Positions 10,478 to 20,020 of a stretch of 64,000 bases of DNA are shown here, piece after piece. Within the stretch, counting starts at the first letter, position 1; every line of letters starts with the position of its first letter. The notes below the pieces were generated by a model that saw only the letters and a program-made list of their open reading frames with translations, searched no databases and was not told the origin of the DNA. The position numbers and the translations under genes were made by a program. This stretch comes from Macrolepiota albuminosa (lineage: Eukaryota; Basidiomycota; Agaricomycetes; Agaricales; Agaricaceae). The DNA lies in contig JAMWFC010000005.1 of NCBI GenBank assembly GCA_027475525.1, forward strand, positions 1,996,019-2,060,018, read 5' to 3'.

Positions 10478-11462
10478 TGATGAGCCTGCATCGTGGCTGG
10501 CTATGGATAGCACCAATACCCGCACCTTGTATAAGCCCACTAGTACCACCAGAAGCGCCACGCTCTAGCACTTCCAGCGCTATTTTTCTTATATTTTTAC
10601 ACTAATAACTTGCAGCTACAGACTCCAATTACTCTCAGACCACTTTTTATGGCACCACTTATTCTTCGCACCACTATTGACACCTCGCCGCACCTTGCCA
10701 CTTGCACTCCAAGGCTATACATTTACACAGACACTTGGCATCAGTCAATCCAGCATAATGCTCTTAGCCAGTGGCAGCGCTTACAAGGGGAAATGATGAA
10801 GTATTTCCGTGACAGCATCATTATGGACCTTTTTACTATACAATTCAATTCACCGCATTTACTTACATTTTTATCAGTTTACCACCCTCTAGCGGCGCTT
10901 AACCTCTTAGCGTCGGCTAACTTTCTTTACTATAAATACTTACTTTTTGTTAGTAGTACAGGGAATCAATTTGGCAGTAGGGATCGTATCCCAACATTTT
11001 GGTCTCCATACGCAACAGACTACCTCTTGTTGACCGTGTCAAGCAAGGGGACTCTGCTCTAGTTTTCTATATATCTCTCTCTCTAGCGCCTTGCAACTAC
11101 GGCTTGGCTTTCGTGCTTAGATCCGCTAAGCAATCTCATCCTTTTATTATCACGTTCTAGGTGCTAACACTTAGCGCCTCTTAGCGACCCTTTCCTGCAC
11201 CTCTTAGCGCCTTTCTTAGTGACTTTCCCATGCTCTTAGCACTCCCCCTTAGCAACTTTTAGCGCCCTGTAGCCACATTTTGGAGCCTTACGCAAGTGCC
11301 TCCAATCACCCACTTTCCTTGCTACCAACCTCTTGCCTACTGTGTGTTCTCTGGGACCTGTCCAGGACTCTCTCACACACTTAGCATGCCCAAAGCTATA
11401 TCGGCTAAGTAGCTCCACTAGTGATAGTCCATGCAGCGCCCAGCTCGATTTGGGCGTCATCA
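10478..11462 (+). repeat. LTR-X copy B, probable solo LTR in gypsy-2
   Basis: 985 bp from TGATGAGCC to GGGCGTCATCA (TG...CA ends, six inverted terminal bases). Flanks are CCGG (10474-10477) and TCGG (11463-11466), a 4-bp target duplication with one transition. Taking out the element restores a stretch of the same length as the matching place in gypsy-1. It holds CTATAAATAC near 10930 and about ten TTAGCG/TTAGCA/TTAGTG motifs, most of them between 11.1 and 11.4 kb. No coding frame. A non-autonomous DNA transposon is a weaker alternative. Confidence 0.65.
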
Positions 11463-11534
11463 TCGGCCCCGGTAGTTCGGCTCTTTGTACTTGTTCCAAG
11501 GAATGTTTGGGGGTCGATCAGGGGCTTTGCAGGC

Positions 11535-11985
11535 TCAGATGGGCGTGGGGGACGTGGCTGTCATCCCAGGGGTGTCAGGCATCGGGTCACTCCCCAGGGC
11601 CCAGAGGTGCACGGCGGTCAAGGGGTGGTCTTTGGGTCCTGGGAAGGTCATGGTAAGCGTCCTCCAGTCGATGTCGGGGTTCGTGTTGTGCAGCCAGGGT
11701 AGTCCCAGCATCATCGGGGTCAATTTGTGAAGTCGCATGACCAGGAAGTTGGAGGTGAACTCATAGTCGTTGTCCAGGGTCACGCGTCCCGAGTGAGACC
11801 TCTGGATGGGGCCAGAGGAGGAGGAGGTGCCATCGAGGCGTTGCAGGCGGAGGGGCTGGTCGAGGGAGTCGTAGGAGAAGTCAAGGGCATTGCTGATGAA
11901 AACTCCAGTGGCTCCGCTGTTGATAAGGGCCGATATCAGTCCCAGGATGCCGTCCAGCCTGGCGTTGATGACAAAGGATCAGGAC
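11535..11985 (-). pseudogene. gypsy-2 second retropepsin-like domain
   Basis: On the minus strand near 11950 the frame reads ALINSGATGVFIS, the retropepsin active-site motif with the catalytic Asp replaced by Asn (GAC to AAC, a transition). It continues to the flap and C-terminal part with MMLGLPWLHNTNPDIDW near 11700-11650. It lies between the first protease and RT and is separated from RT by LTR-X B. Loss of the Asp predicts no activity. Confidence 0.7.
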
Positions 11986-12009
11986 AAGCAGGACTAAAGT
12001 CCGGGGGGT

Positions 12010-12506
12010 GGTGGGGGCCCGTCCAGGGGGTTCTTCGGGGTAGGATCTGGAGAGCGGGGGATGTCGAAGGGGAGTTGCTGGTCGTCGGGCGTCGGGTCCC
12101 GGGTCAGGCAAAGGGTAAGATGTTGCCAATCGATGCGGGGGTTGGTGTCTCAGAGCCACAGGAGCCCTAAGACCAGGAGTGTGGAAGAGTGGAGTTTGGT
12201 TATCAACATCCAGAGGATGTGAGTCTGTCCGTTGGTGAAAGTAACGGGCATACGCATGAAGTGAGTGATGTCCCCTGCCATAGAGGCATCTCCGTCAAAG
12301 AGGCAGAGCCACACCAGGACTGGGAGTCGCTGAGCGGGTTCCGGGGCTAAGGTAGACCATGCCTTGTTGATGAAGTTGTCCGTGGTGCCACTGTCGACGA
12401 GGGTGTCAAGGGGGGTTCCAGAGGGGGTGAGGCAGGTTCTGAGGAGGAGGGAGTGCAAGGAGTGTGAGGGTAAGTAAGCCATGAGAGTGTCCTGTGTGAG
12501 TGTCAT
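12010..12506 (-). pseudogene. gypsy-2 first retropepsin-like domain
   Basis: Contains LDTLVDSGTTDNFINKAW (near 12400), an intact aspartic-protease motif, then PVLVWLCLFDGD and LLVLGLLWL...NPRIDW near 12170-12120, the usual layout of a Ty3-type retropepsin. Together with the following domain it makes two protease folds in tandem. Stops further downstream show decay. Confidence 0.75.
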
Positions 12507-13262
12507 AGAGCAAAGATGGGAAACCGGGGCGGAGAAGATGTCAGAGTCGATTCCGCGATTTAGGGCGTCTTCCAGGTCTAAATCACCGGGTTGTTTTCTG
12601 AATACTTGAAGGTGGCGTCCTCTCCTTCAAAGGTCCAGGTGGCGTGTCCCATAACCTGTCGTTGGGGACACTCAGAGATGAAATGGTCTTTCGCACTGCA
12701 GAGTATGCAAATGCCTTCCCTCCTTCGTCGTTCCTGCACATCCTTTGGAACTTCGATCCAGGGTCATCCCTTCTTTTAAAGCCGGTTGGCCTGGAGGGCC
12801 TCCTCATTCTGTTCGTCGGCGAAGTCGAGGTCTTCGGGGTCTTCTGGGGGTTCCTCAGGGCTTGGCACGTTGCCCGGGTCATGGGCGGCCACAGCAGCAT
12901 TGAGTTGGGCCTGGAGGCGGGCGCCGCTGCCAGGATTAGTATTGGGTGGGCCGCCAGGGAACGCAGGGGGACCGGGGTTTTGATTTTGGGGGTTGGGGGT
13001 TTTGCCAGAGGGCCATGGGGGTCCTCCCTTAGGGTTCCAGGAGGGTCAGGAGTTTGAATACTTGCTGTGGTCTTCCCAGTAACGTTGGTCAATCTGCATG
13101 ACGAGGGCCTTGTATCTGTTGTAGGAGGGTTGTTTCGGGGCAAGTCAGAGGATGTCCTTGATACATTACGGCAGGGCGCGGCGGAGGGCATACTGGAGGG
13201 CGCTGTAATTCCAACCTGTTTTGTAAGCTTCCTTCTCAAAATGTACGATGAAGGTGGTGAAA

Positions 13263-13502
13263 CTGTAGCGTAGTCCGCTATGTGGCGTTGGCCACATAGC
13301 TTTACTTACTGTAGTAGATATTATATTATATTTATTATAATATAATATTAATTATTAATTATCTTATCATATATATACGTACATATGTGCTGCTTATTAA
13401 GCAGCTTATCTTTTGTTTGTACTACATAGTCAATAGACTGGACTGGTCTGATTCTGTGCAGTGTGAACATTAAGCTCACAAATTCCTGTAACTTCGTTAC
13501 AG
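13263..13502. mobile_element. 240-bp MITE-like insert in gypsy-2 gag
   Basis: AT-rich block inside GC-rich gag. Ends are CTGTAGCGTAG (13263) and, on the other strand, CTGTAACGAAG (13502), matching at 9 of 11 positions. Flanked by AAA on both sides (13260-13262, 13503-13505; TTT on the coding strand). Removing insert plus one AAA rejoins the gag frame exactly (EERF-TTFIVHFE). It contains three short hairpins, for example GCTATGTGGC...GCCACATAGC near 13280. No coding capacity. Confidence 0.75.
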
Positions 13503-15295
13503 AAACGTTCTTCAGAGCGCATCCGGAGGTTGAAGAGGTTGTCCTCAGCCTTGGCCACGGTGTTGTAGATCCCAAATTTCCTGGAGAACTTGTCGACGAA
13601 GGCTTGCCAGCGAGAGAGTGCTGGGTTGTTGGGGTCAAACTGGATGAGGGCTGTGTAATGGTTGAAGGCAATCCCCTGGAGGTACGAGGCGGCAAAGGCC
13701 ACCCGGGAGCTGTCAACCTGGAACGTGAGTGGCTTCACCTGAAACGTGTTAAGACATTGAGTGAGGAATGTATGCCATTTTTGGGGGTCCCAGCCTGTAA
13801 ATGCATCGGGCTTTTGAATGTCCAGGCGTCCTTCGCAGGCAAGGGCGTCACGAGCATCGTCCGGTCCGGCAGCATTGTGGGGAGGGGGGCCGGCATTGTA
13901 GTAGTAGTAATAATGGTTACCCCCCCTCCTTGTGGAGGAAAGGCACCGAGGACAGGACCCCACCCGCCTGGAGGGCCTCCTCCGGGTGGCTCACCTGGGG
14001 GGCCCGTTGTCCCAGGAGGGTTTGTTCCGACCGGGGGGAGGCCCGGGTCTCCATGCAGGGGGTGGTGGGGGTGGGGGGCCTGGGGGTCATCCTCAAGGTT
14101 CGGCTGGGGGAGGCGGAGGTGGTCAGGGAGGATTTGGTGGTGTTGGATCGGTCTGAGGGGGGCCGGGTGCCGGGTCAGATGCCAGGTTGCGCGGGGCACG
14201 TTCAATCTGGGAGGGTTGCGCTTGCATCGGAGGCTGTGGGGGGTTCCACAGGTCGAAGTGGGGCAGGGGGTGGCAGCGGAAATTGGGCTCCGGAAGGGCC
14301 GGGGCTGTCGTGGGAGGCGGTACTGGGACGGGCACGGGCGTGGGGCGTTGTTTGTTGTTGCCACACGTGAGCTTGTCGATATAGCACAGCATGTTGTCCA
14401 TGCTAGGGGTGTCCGCGTGAGGTCTACCAGAGTTTGCCGGGGCCAGGGGTCAAGCGTTGTCCGTTCACGGAAGTGGTTCCAGGGGTCTTGGGGGCTGTCC
14501 CCAGGTCTTGAAGGTGCTAGGAACAGAGTTAGCCCTACGGCAAGTCAACAAGCCTACCATTCGGGCCATGGGCTGATCGAATAGCCCTCCTGTCAGGTTG
14601 AGAGACCGTAGTATGGCCGAGGGGTTTTGTCACTCTTCCTGTTGTCGTTGCTCCGGAGTGGGGACCATGGGGGCTGCCAGGGCTGGTTCCAGGGGTTTTC
14701 GCTGGATGTGAATCAAGCGGCCTGGGTCTGCAGGGTTGTTGAGGGGTCGAGAGGAGGGGGACACGTGGACTTCATCGAGCAGTTGTTGCAATTCTTCGCG
14801 GAGGATTGTGTTGCGTCTATACTTTACCATAGTCTGCTCCGGGAGTTCTCCTCATGTGAGGTGATCCCCGAATTCAACCAAGCAATGGGCCCAGTCCTCC
14901 GGAGTGCCTGCAAAGTCATCGTGTCCAAATTCCATGAATAGCGCCCTTGCCTGTTGTGCAAAGTCCTCCAGCAAGATCCTGAGCGAGCAGAGCACTTCGT
15001 CTCATTGCCGTTCGTAGTCCTCGAGGCGTCGTCATCCCATTGGCGAGGGAGGGGTCTGAGCGGGTGGAGCAGTGGTCAGGTAGTGTCAAGGGGGATAGTC
15101 GTAGTTGGGAGGTCCCCAGGGTTGGGGGGCAGGGCGCTGGTAACCATAATAGGGGGTGGGTGCAAAGGGGCCCTCGCTGGGGGGTACCGGGCGAGGTCCA
15201 CTGGGAGCTGGTGGCGTCTCTGGCAGACCCCTGGGGATGCTCCGGTACAAGGAGACCTCCACGGGTCGCGCCATGGCTAGGTTGGGCGGAGGGGC

Positions 15296-15449
15296 CCAGC
15301 TGGCTGAGGGCCCCAGATCATAGAGAGATGGGTCAGGGGCCCAGTGGCAGTGGAGGTATTGGGGTTCGTACGCCAGCTGGCTGAGGGCCCCAGATCATAG
15401 AGAGATGGGTCAGGGGCCCAGTGGCAGTGGAGGTATTGGGGTTCGTACG
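15296..15449. repeat. 77-bp direct duplication no. 8
   Basis: 15296-15372 equals 15373-15449, in the N-terminal part of gypsy-2 gag. Confidence 0.95.
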
Positions 15450-15584
15450 GGAGAGGTGGGTAGGCGGGGCAGGGGGTCTGTGCAGAGTAGTGATCGGGAA
15501 CCAGGCACCCATAAGGGTTGGTCTGGTAGCCCGTGGGGTAGTAGGTATGAGTATATGTAGCCATCAAGAACAGTGTAAGGAGGG

Positions 15585-15597
15585 AGTCTTGATATTA
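15585..15597 (-). other. Primer-binding site of gypsy-2 (self-priming type)
   Basis: On the minus strand TAATATCAAGACT follows the LTR with no gap. It is the exact complement of AGTCTTGATATTA inside the same LTR (15950-15962), the predicted 5' end of the transcript. I see no match to the 3' end of a common tRNA. Confidence 0.65.
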
Positions 15598-16328
15598 TGT
15601 CAGGTTCTGCTGAGTCGGGGCTTTCCGGGAAAGCAACACCCTTACAATGCGGACTTGATCCACGGATACTCGGGTGTCTGGAACTTCGGGGCTAGGACTC
15701 CGGGGTTCAAGATGTGGACAGGGGTAGTCCTGGGAGAGGGGACTTGATCCGGGGGTTTTGGGTTTCGGGTAGCTGAGGGTTGGGTGGGGGTCGAGTCGTG
15801 AACCGGGAGTTCTAAGACAAGACTGGGTTAACAAATTATAAGTCGTGAAGTGCATACCAAACTTAGAGCACGTGATTATTCAAGTGTGCCAGTCAAAGCA
15901 TGCCAGTGAGTGCGTACCAGTCAAGCAGAGGGCATGCAACAATTCAAGTTAATATCAAGACTAGCGAATACAACGGGGAACTATGCTATAAGTACTACGG
16001 GACCGGGTCTCAGGGTTCTGGGGTGTCTGGGATGGGTTCCGGGGGTCATTGAATAGCAGGCAGGGACTGTATTTTTGGGTCGCGCATGTGGAGCGTGCAA
16101 TCAATTGGCACGGAGGGAGCTGTGATGCATGATGCGTGATGGCCAGAAGCGAGTCACATGATCCAATTGTTGATCGGGGCTGGTGGCAGCTGATGGCGGC
16201 CCTTGATGCGTGTGATGGCAGTGTCAGTAGTCGTGATGGCAGGGCGCGTCCGGTGGGGTTGGAGGGAGGGTCCCGGATGGTGTTCCGGAGGTGTCCCGGG
16301 GTAGATCTGGAGGGGAGGGGTTGTGACA
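15598..16328 (-). repeat. 5' LTR of gypsy-2
   Basis: 731 bp, TGTCA...TGACA on either strand. Same layout as the gypsy-1 LTR: TATAGCAT box, AGTCTTGATATTA, and the ...GAACCTGACA end. Differences from gypsy-1 are mainly transitions plus small indels. Confidence 0.88.
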
Positions 16329-17222
16329 GTGTTGCAAAAACTGCTTTACACTCAAACACCCATGCAGAGGTCATACAAAGGCATTCTGTGTCCAGAAAGA
16401 TGGAGGAATGGCAGGAAAGTCTATTTCTGAAGCCCAAGAAGCAAAAAAAAGCAGCACAGAAGGGGAGATCTGACACACAGAAAGGCATGACTGAAAAACC
16501 CACTGCTCAGACAAAATCCTTTGTCGCTGTCATGGGTTTGGATGGAAAATTGTGGTATGTCAATCTCATCCAACTAGGACAACTTTCTACTCCCCCAGAA
16601 ACTGCTATATTTGCAGGTGTTGCTGCCTCTTCTACACAACTACCATCAGATCAGACTATGGAATATTGGGAATATATAGGGTTCACCGCTCCAAAGAATC
16701 TTGCATAAATGTATGCTGGGATATGCATGCAAAGGAAATCAGAACAAAATATGCTCTACTTACAGCACTAGATTCCATGCCATTCCTTGTGAACTCCAGT
16801 GCAACAGTTCACATATCTCCATGCCAAAACAACTTCATCTTCCTATGACCAATTCTATTGTGCAATGTGAAGGGACTTGGCAGTTCTACTGTAGCTGCTA
16901 TGGATGTTGGAAATATCAGACTCCACATGGCCAAAGGCACTGACATGATCCTTCAGAACACATTGTATATTCTAAATGCCACAGTCCACCTCATATCCAT
17001 CAGCTCTCTAGCATCTCTTTCTGGCCTTGACTCAATATCCAATGACATCTCTGTAAAAATTGTCAACAGATTCACTCAAGCAATCATAGTGCAAGGCTCT
17101 CTTATCCCTGACCAATGCCTGTACCACCTAAATCTTGATTTTGCAACCTCTCAACATCATGCATTCATGATACAGCACATGCTAACCTGGAGACCTGGCA
17201 TTGTTGTTTTGGACATGCCAAC
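16329..17222 (+). pseudogene. copia-2 remnant: gag end, protease and pre-integrase region
   Basis: Frames show a lysine-rich gag end (16,400-16,690), then ...PFLVNSSATVHISP near 16790, a copia protease motif with the catalytic Asp changed to Asn, then LGSSTVAAMDVGNIRLHMAKG...LYILNATVHLISISSLASL (16870-17020), the usual stretch after protease. A stop and a frame change lie between the two. It ends where the Tc1-like terminus begins. The 5' LTR is missing; gypsy-2 borders it. Confidence 0.7.
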
Positions 17223-17765
17223 TACAGTGGCTCAAAAAACTGTCCCAATGTTTCATACTTTTTGAAAGATGACATTGGCATGAAGGATGAGAAGTACCCA
17301 AGATCCTAATTAAATTATATAAAATACTATGGCATTGTAGCTACAAAATAAACCTGGGTTTATGTAATTGAGATCAAAACTGATGGAACAATAGCCATTT
17401 TAAAATATTCACTCATTGGGACAGTTTTTTGAGCATCTCTAATTTTTCAGGTTTATCTCTATTTTACTCAGAAATAAAGAGTAAGTTGCATGTGGGAATA
17501 TAAACAAAGTCATGTGATCATGTTTAGATATATTTGGGAGTAGTTCAAGCTGGTTGAATCACATCTTGACTTTCAACCACCATCATGAAACCTATTCCTC
17601 CTGCACAATGCTCTACTGTTGCTTCTCTTCTTGCTCAAGGGTATTCTCTGCATCAGATTGGGGCTCAAACTGGTCTAGGGAAGTCTACTATTGGGAAGAT
17701 TGGTAGAGAGTTGGAGATGGACAAGGAAAACCATTCTGGAGGCCATCCTGCTAAGCTTACTCCAT
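17223..17765 (+). mobile_element. Tc1/mariner fragment with transposase HTH
   Basis: Begins TACAGTGGCTCAAAAAACTG at a TA, a typical Tc1 terminus; the inverted form of this block (CAGTTTTTTGAGC) recurs near 17425. ATG at 17585 opens a short frame reading STVASLLAQGYSLHQIGAQT and STIGKIGREL, a helix-turn-helix as at the N-terminus of Tc1 transposases, followed by GGHPAKLTP. The frame then runs into LTR-X copy C. The DDE catalytic part and the far terminus are absent. Confidence 0.6.
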
Positions 17766-18315
17766 GTGTTACAGTTCACTGCACCTTAGCAACCCTTAGC
17801 TACTTGGCAACAGTGAACTCAGTTTTACTATAAATACTTACCATTGTCATTAGTTAAAAAACAGAACAGAGTACTCTGTTTGCACCTCAGTTCACCTCAT
17901 GGTTCAGATCTCTTTTGCACTAGCTAAGTTCATAGTTGCCAAGGGTCTAGATATCTCTAGCCTGCTTGCTACAGTTATGCATATGAAACCTATGCATCTT
18001 GCACCTACAGCAGGCATTACGCAGCTTAGACATCACTAAGCTTCTAGTTTTCTTGCTGCATTGCTTGCTGTGCCTTACTCATATCTGCTCCCTCTTTTAT
18101 CTAGGCACACCCCATTGCTAGCACACTACTCTTATCATACATCCCTTACCAACTTTGTTTCCCAGCTTCTACTAAAACTTGCTGTTCAACTTGTTTCTGA
18201 CTTGTTCTCTGGGACCTGCCCAGGACTCCCTCAACACTTAGCACACCCAACACATTTTGTACTGGTCAGTAGCCATAAACCATATCTGCTACTAATCAAC
18301 TTTTGGGCATCATCA
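17766..18315 (+). repeat. LTR-X copy C, 3' part only
   Basis: Parallels the second half of copy B: ACTATAAATACTTAC near 17828, TTCTCTGGGACCTG near 18206, CACTTAGCAC motifs and an end ...GGGCATCATCA at 18315. The first 400 or so bases of the LTR are missing. Confidence 0.65.
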
Positions 18316-19360
18316 GCACTTATCTTGTGAGTCCTGCATTTTCTACAGAGTCACTGATTAAGGCTCAGTTATTGCAGCTCTTCATATTGATGATTTTCTA
18401 TCTATAGCAAGCAGTCAAGAAGAAAACAAGTGGTTCAAAGATCAGATGTGCCAAGTCTAGACAATATTAGACCTAGATATCCCCTGATTTGTTGTCAGCA
18501 TTGCAATTAACTGGGACTGCAAAAATCACCTGTTTAAACTCTTACAGACCACCCTCATTGACAAAATCATCAACTAGTTTGGTCAGAAGGATGCTACACT
18601 GCTTTCCTTACTCATGGACCCCAACACAAAGTTGCAACACATTGACCGCAACAACCTTTTCCTGGAGGAGCACTGCACTTTAGAAAACACTTGCTATTGC
18701 CAGCTCATTAGATGCTTACTGTACCTCACAATCTTCACATGCCTAGACATTGCTTTTGTAGTTCAACAACTGACCCAATACCTTGACTCATACTCAACCT
18801 TGCACTGGAATGCCACTATATATCTTGTTCATTACCTCAAGGGCACTTGCAACCTACAACTGTATCTTGAAGACATGGACAACACTATTAAACTCACAGG
18901 CTTCACAGATTCTGACTGGGTGAGCTGTTCTGACACTCGGCAAAGCATTGGTGGATATGCCTGGAACTTAGGGTCTGGTGCCATTTCATGGGCAGTAAGG
19001 AAGCAATGCACAGTCACCACATCATCATGTGAAGCTAAGTATATGGCTGCCTTTGAGAGCACACAGGAGTGCATCTGGCTCTGAGCACTACTACAAGACA
19101 TTGGACACAACTATACTGATCAACCAAGACCTATATTTTGCGATAACAACTCAGCCATTGCACTTTCTGAGGACCTTCTCTTACATGCTTGTGTCAAACA
19201 TGTAGATATTAAATACCATTTTCTATGTGAGTGAGTCCAATCCAGCAAGATAACCCTCTTACAAGCTTCCTCCAAAGAAAATACAGCTGACATCTTTACT
19301 AAAGCCCTCTCCACCCCCACCTTCCTATACCTTTGCCTACATCTAGGACTATGGTAGGCC
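18316..19360 (+). pseudogene. copia-2 remnant: RT end and RNase H
   Basis: After an out-of-frame IDDFLSIASSQEENKW near 18390 (copia RT), the frame from 18614 has SLHWNATIYLVHYLKGTC-type residues, FTDSDWVSCSDTRQSIGGYAWNLGSGAISW (about 18905-18990) and SSCEAKYMAAFESTQE, diagnostic of copia RNase H. Beyond a stop at 19081 the frame continues with FCDNNSAIALSED, KHVDIKYHF and NTADIFTKAL. Several stops; not functional. Confidence 0.8.
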
Positions 19361-19381
19361 ATGATTCCATGTGAGGAGGAG

Positions 19382-19657
19382 TGTCAAATATTGACATCAC
19401 ACAGATACTTTGAGTTGTCACACTGGCCACAGAGCCAATATCATTGCATTGTGCCACAAAGCCACAATTACTACTAGATGGTGAACAATGAATCCATTGT
19501 TCAGCTAGGACATATAAATATTAGACTACTGTAGAGCACAACTCTCAGTTTATTATAGTTAGATTGAGGGGTATGTTACAATAAGGACATATAAATATTA
19601 GACTACTGTAGAGCACAACTCTCAGTTTATTATAGTTAGATTGAGGGGTATGTTACA
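19382..19657 (+). repeat. 3' LTR of copia-2
   Basis: Starts TGTCAAATATTGACATCAC right after a purine-rich GTGAGGAGGAG tract and ends GTATGTTACA. 276 bp as given, 199 bp if the 77-bp duplication is discounted. Contains TATAAATATTA. Confidence 0.7.
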
Positions 19658-19660
19658 ATA
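19507..19660. repeat. 77-bp direct duplication no. 9
   Basis: 19507-19583 equals 19584-19660, covering the end of the copia-2 LTR. Confidence 0.95.
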
Positions 19661-20020
19661 CTTACTAAAGATACCAAATACTTACTAACTGAACTATAGA
19701 ATAAACTTGTATTGTTCTAGGGTCTATTCTTCTAACAAGTTTAACAGTATTGGTACTTTGAAATAGTCATTTATACAATCAGCTAAGGAATTGGAAATAA
19801 TTGTGCTCATAAAGCTAGATGCTTATAGTATGGATTACACAAACTAAAAGAAGCATAGCAGTATGAACATTGAATAATTGTAATTGGCAGAGAATGGATC
19901 ACATAGTTGCAAAATTGTATCTAAATGTATAATTTAAAAATACAGACAGTACCAACAAGAGATCAAATAATGTGTTCATAATTTTTGTGTCCAAGATTCA
20001 CATCCTCAAAAACCAAGATC
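19661..20020. other. Short AT-rich gap
   Basis: Between the copia-2 LTR and the end of the NLR-type pseudogene. No frame, repeat or RNA gene seen. Confidence 0.5.

Larger units (their letters stand above)
12540..15567 (-). pseudogene. gypsy-2 Gag remnant with capsid domain and zinc knuckle
   Basis: The N-terminal part starts MMATYTHTYYPTGYQ at 15567 and is proline/tyrosine-rich. The capsid (retrotransposon gag domain) is at about 13840-13500 with AFTGWDPQKWHTFLTQ and NNPALSRWQAFVDKF. It resumes after the 240-bp insert with FIVHFEKEAYKTGWNYSALQYALRRAL near 13255-13180. A CCHC knuckle CX2CX4HX4C (CILCSAKDHFISEC) lies near 12710-12667. Stops and frameshifts occur throughout, and one 77-bp scar sits at 15296-15449. 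Confidence 0.8.
7395..16328 (-). mobile_element. Ty3/gypsy element gypsy-2, decayed, interrupted
   Basis: Reading on the minus strand: 5' LTR (16328-15598), primer site, gag, two retropepsin domains, LTR-X B insertion, RT, RNase H, integrase and start of the chromodomain, where LTR-X A cuts it. It is a relative of gypsy-1 but carries many stops and frameshifts. The 3' end would lie beyond gypsy-1, off the window. The upstream LTR abuts copia-2, so gypsy-2 inserted into or beside that remnant. Confidence 0.85.

Noticed and set aside
6639..11462. A and B as terminal inverted repeats of one large DNA transposon carrying captured pol
   Set aside because: Each copy separately interrupts gypsy-2 at a different place, and B has its own target duplication, so they are independent insertions.
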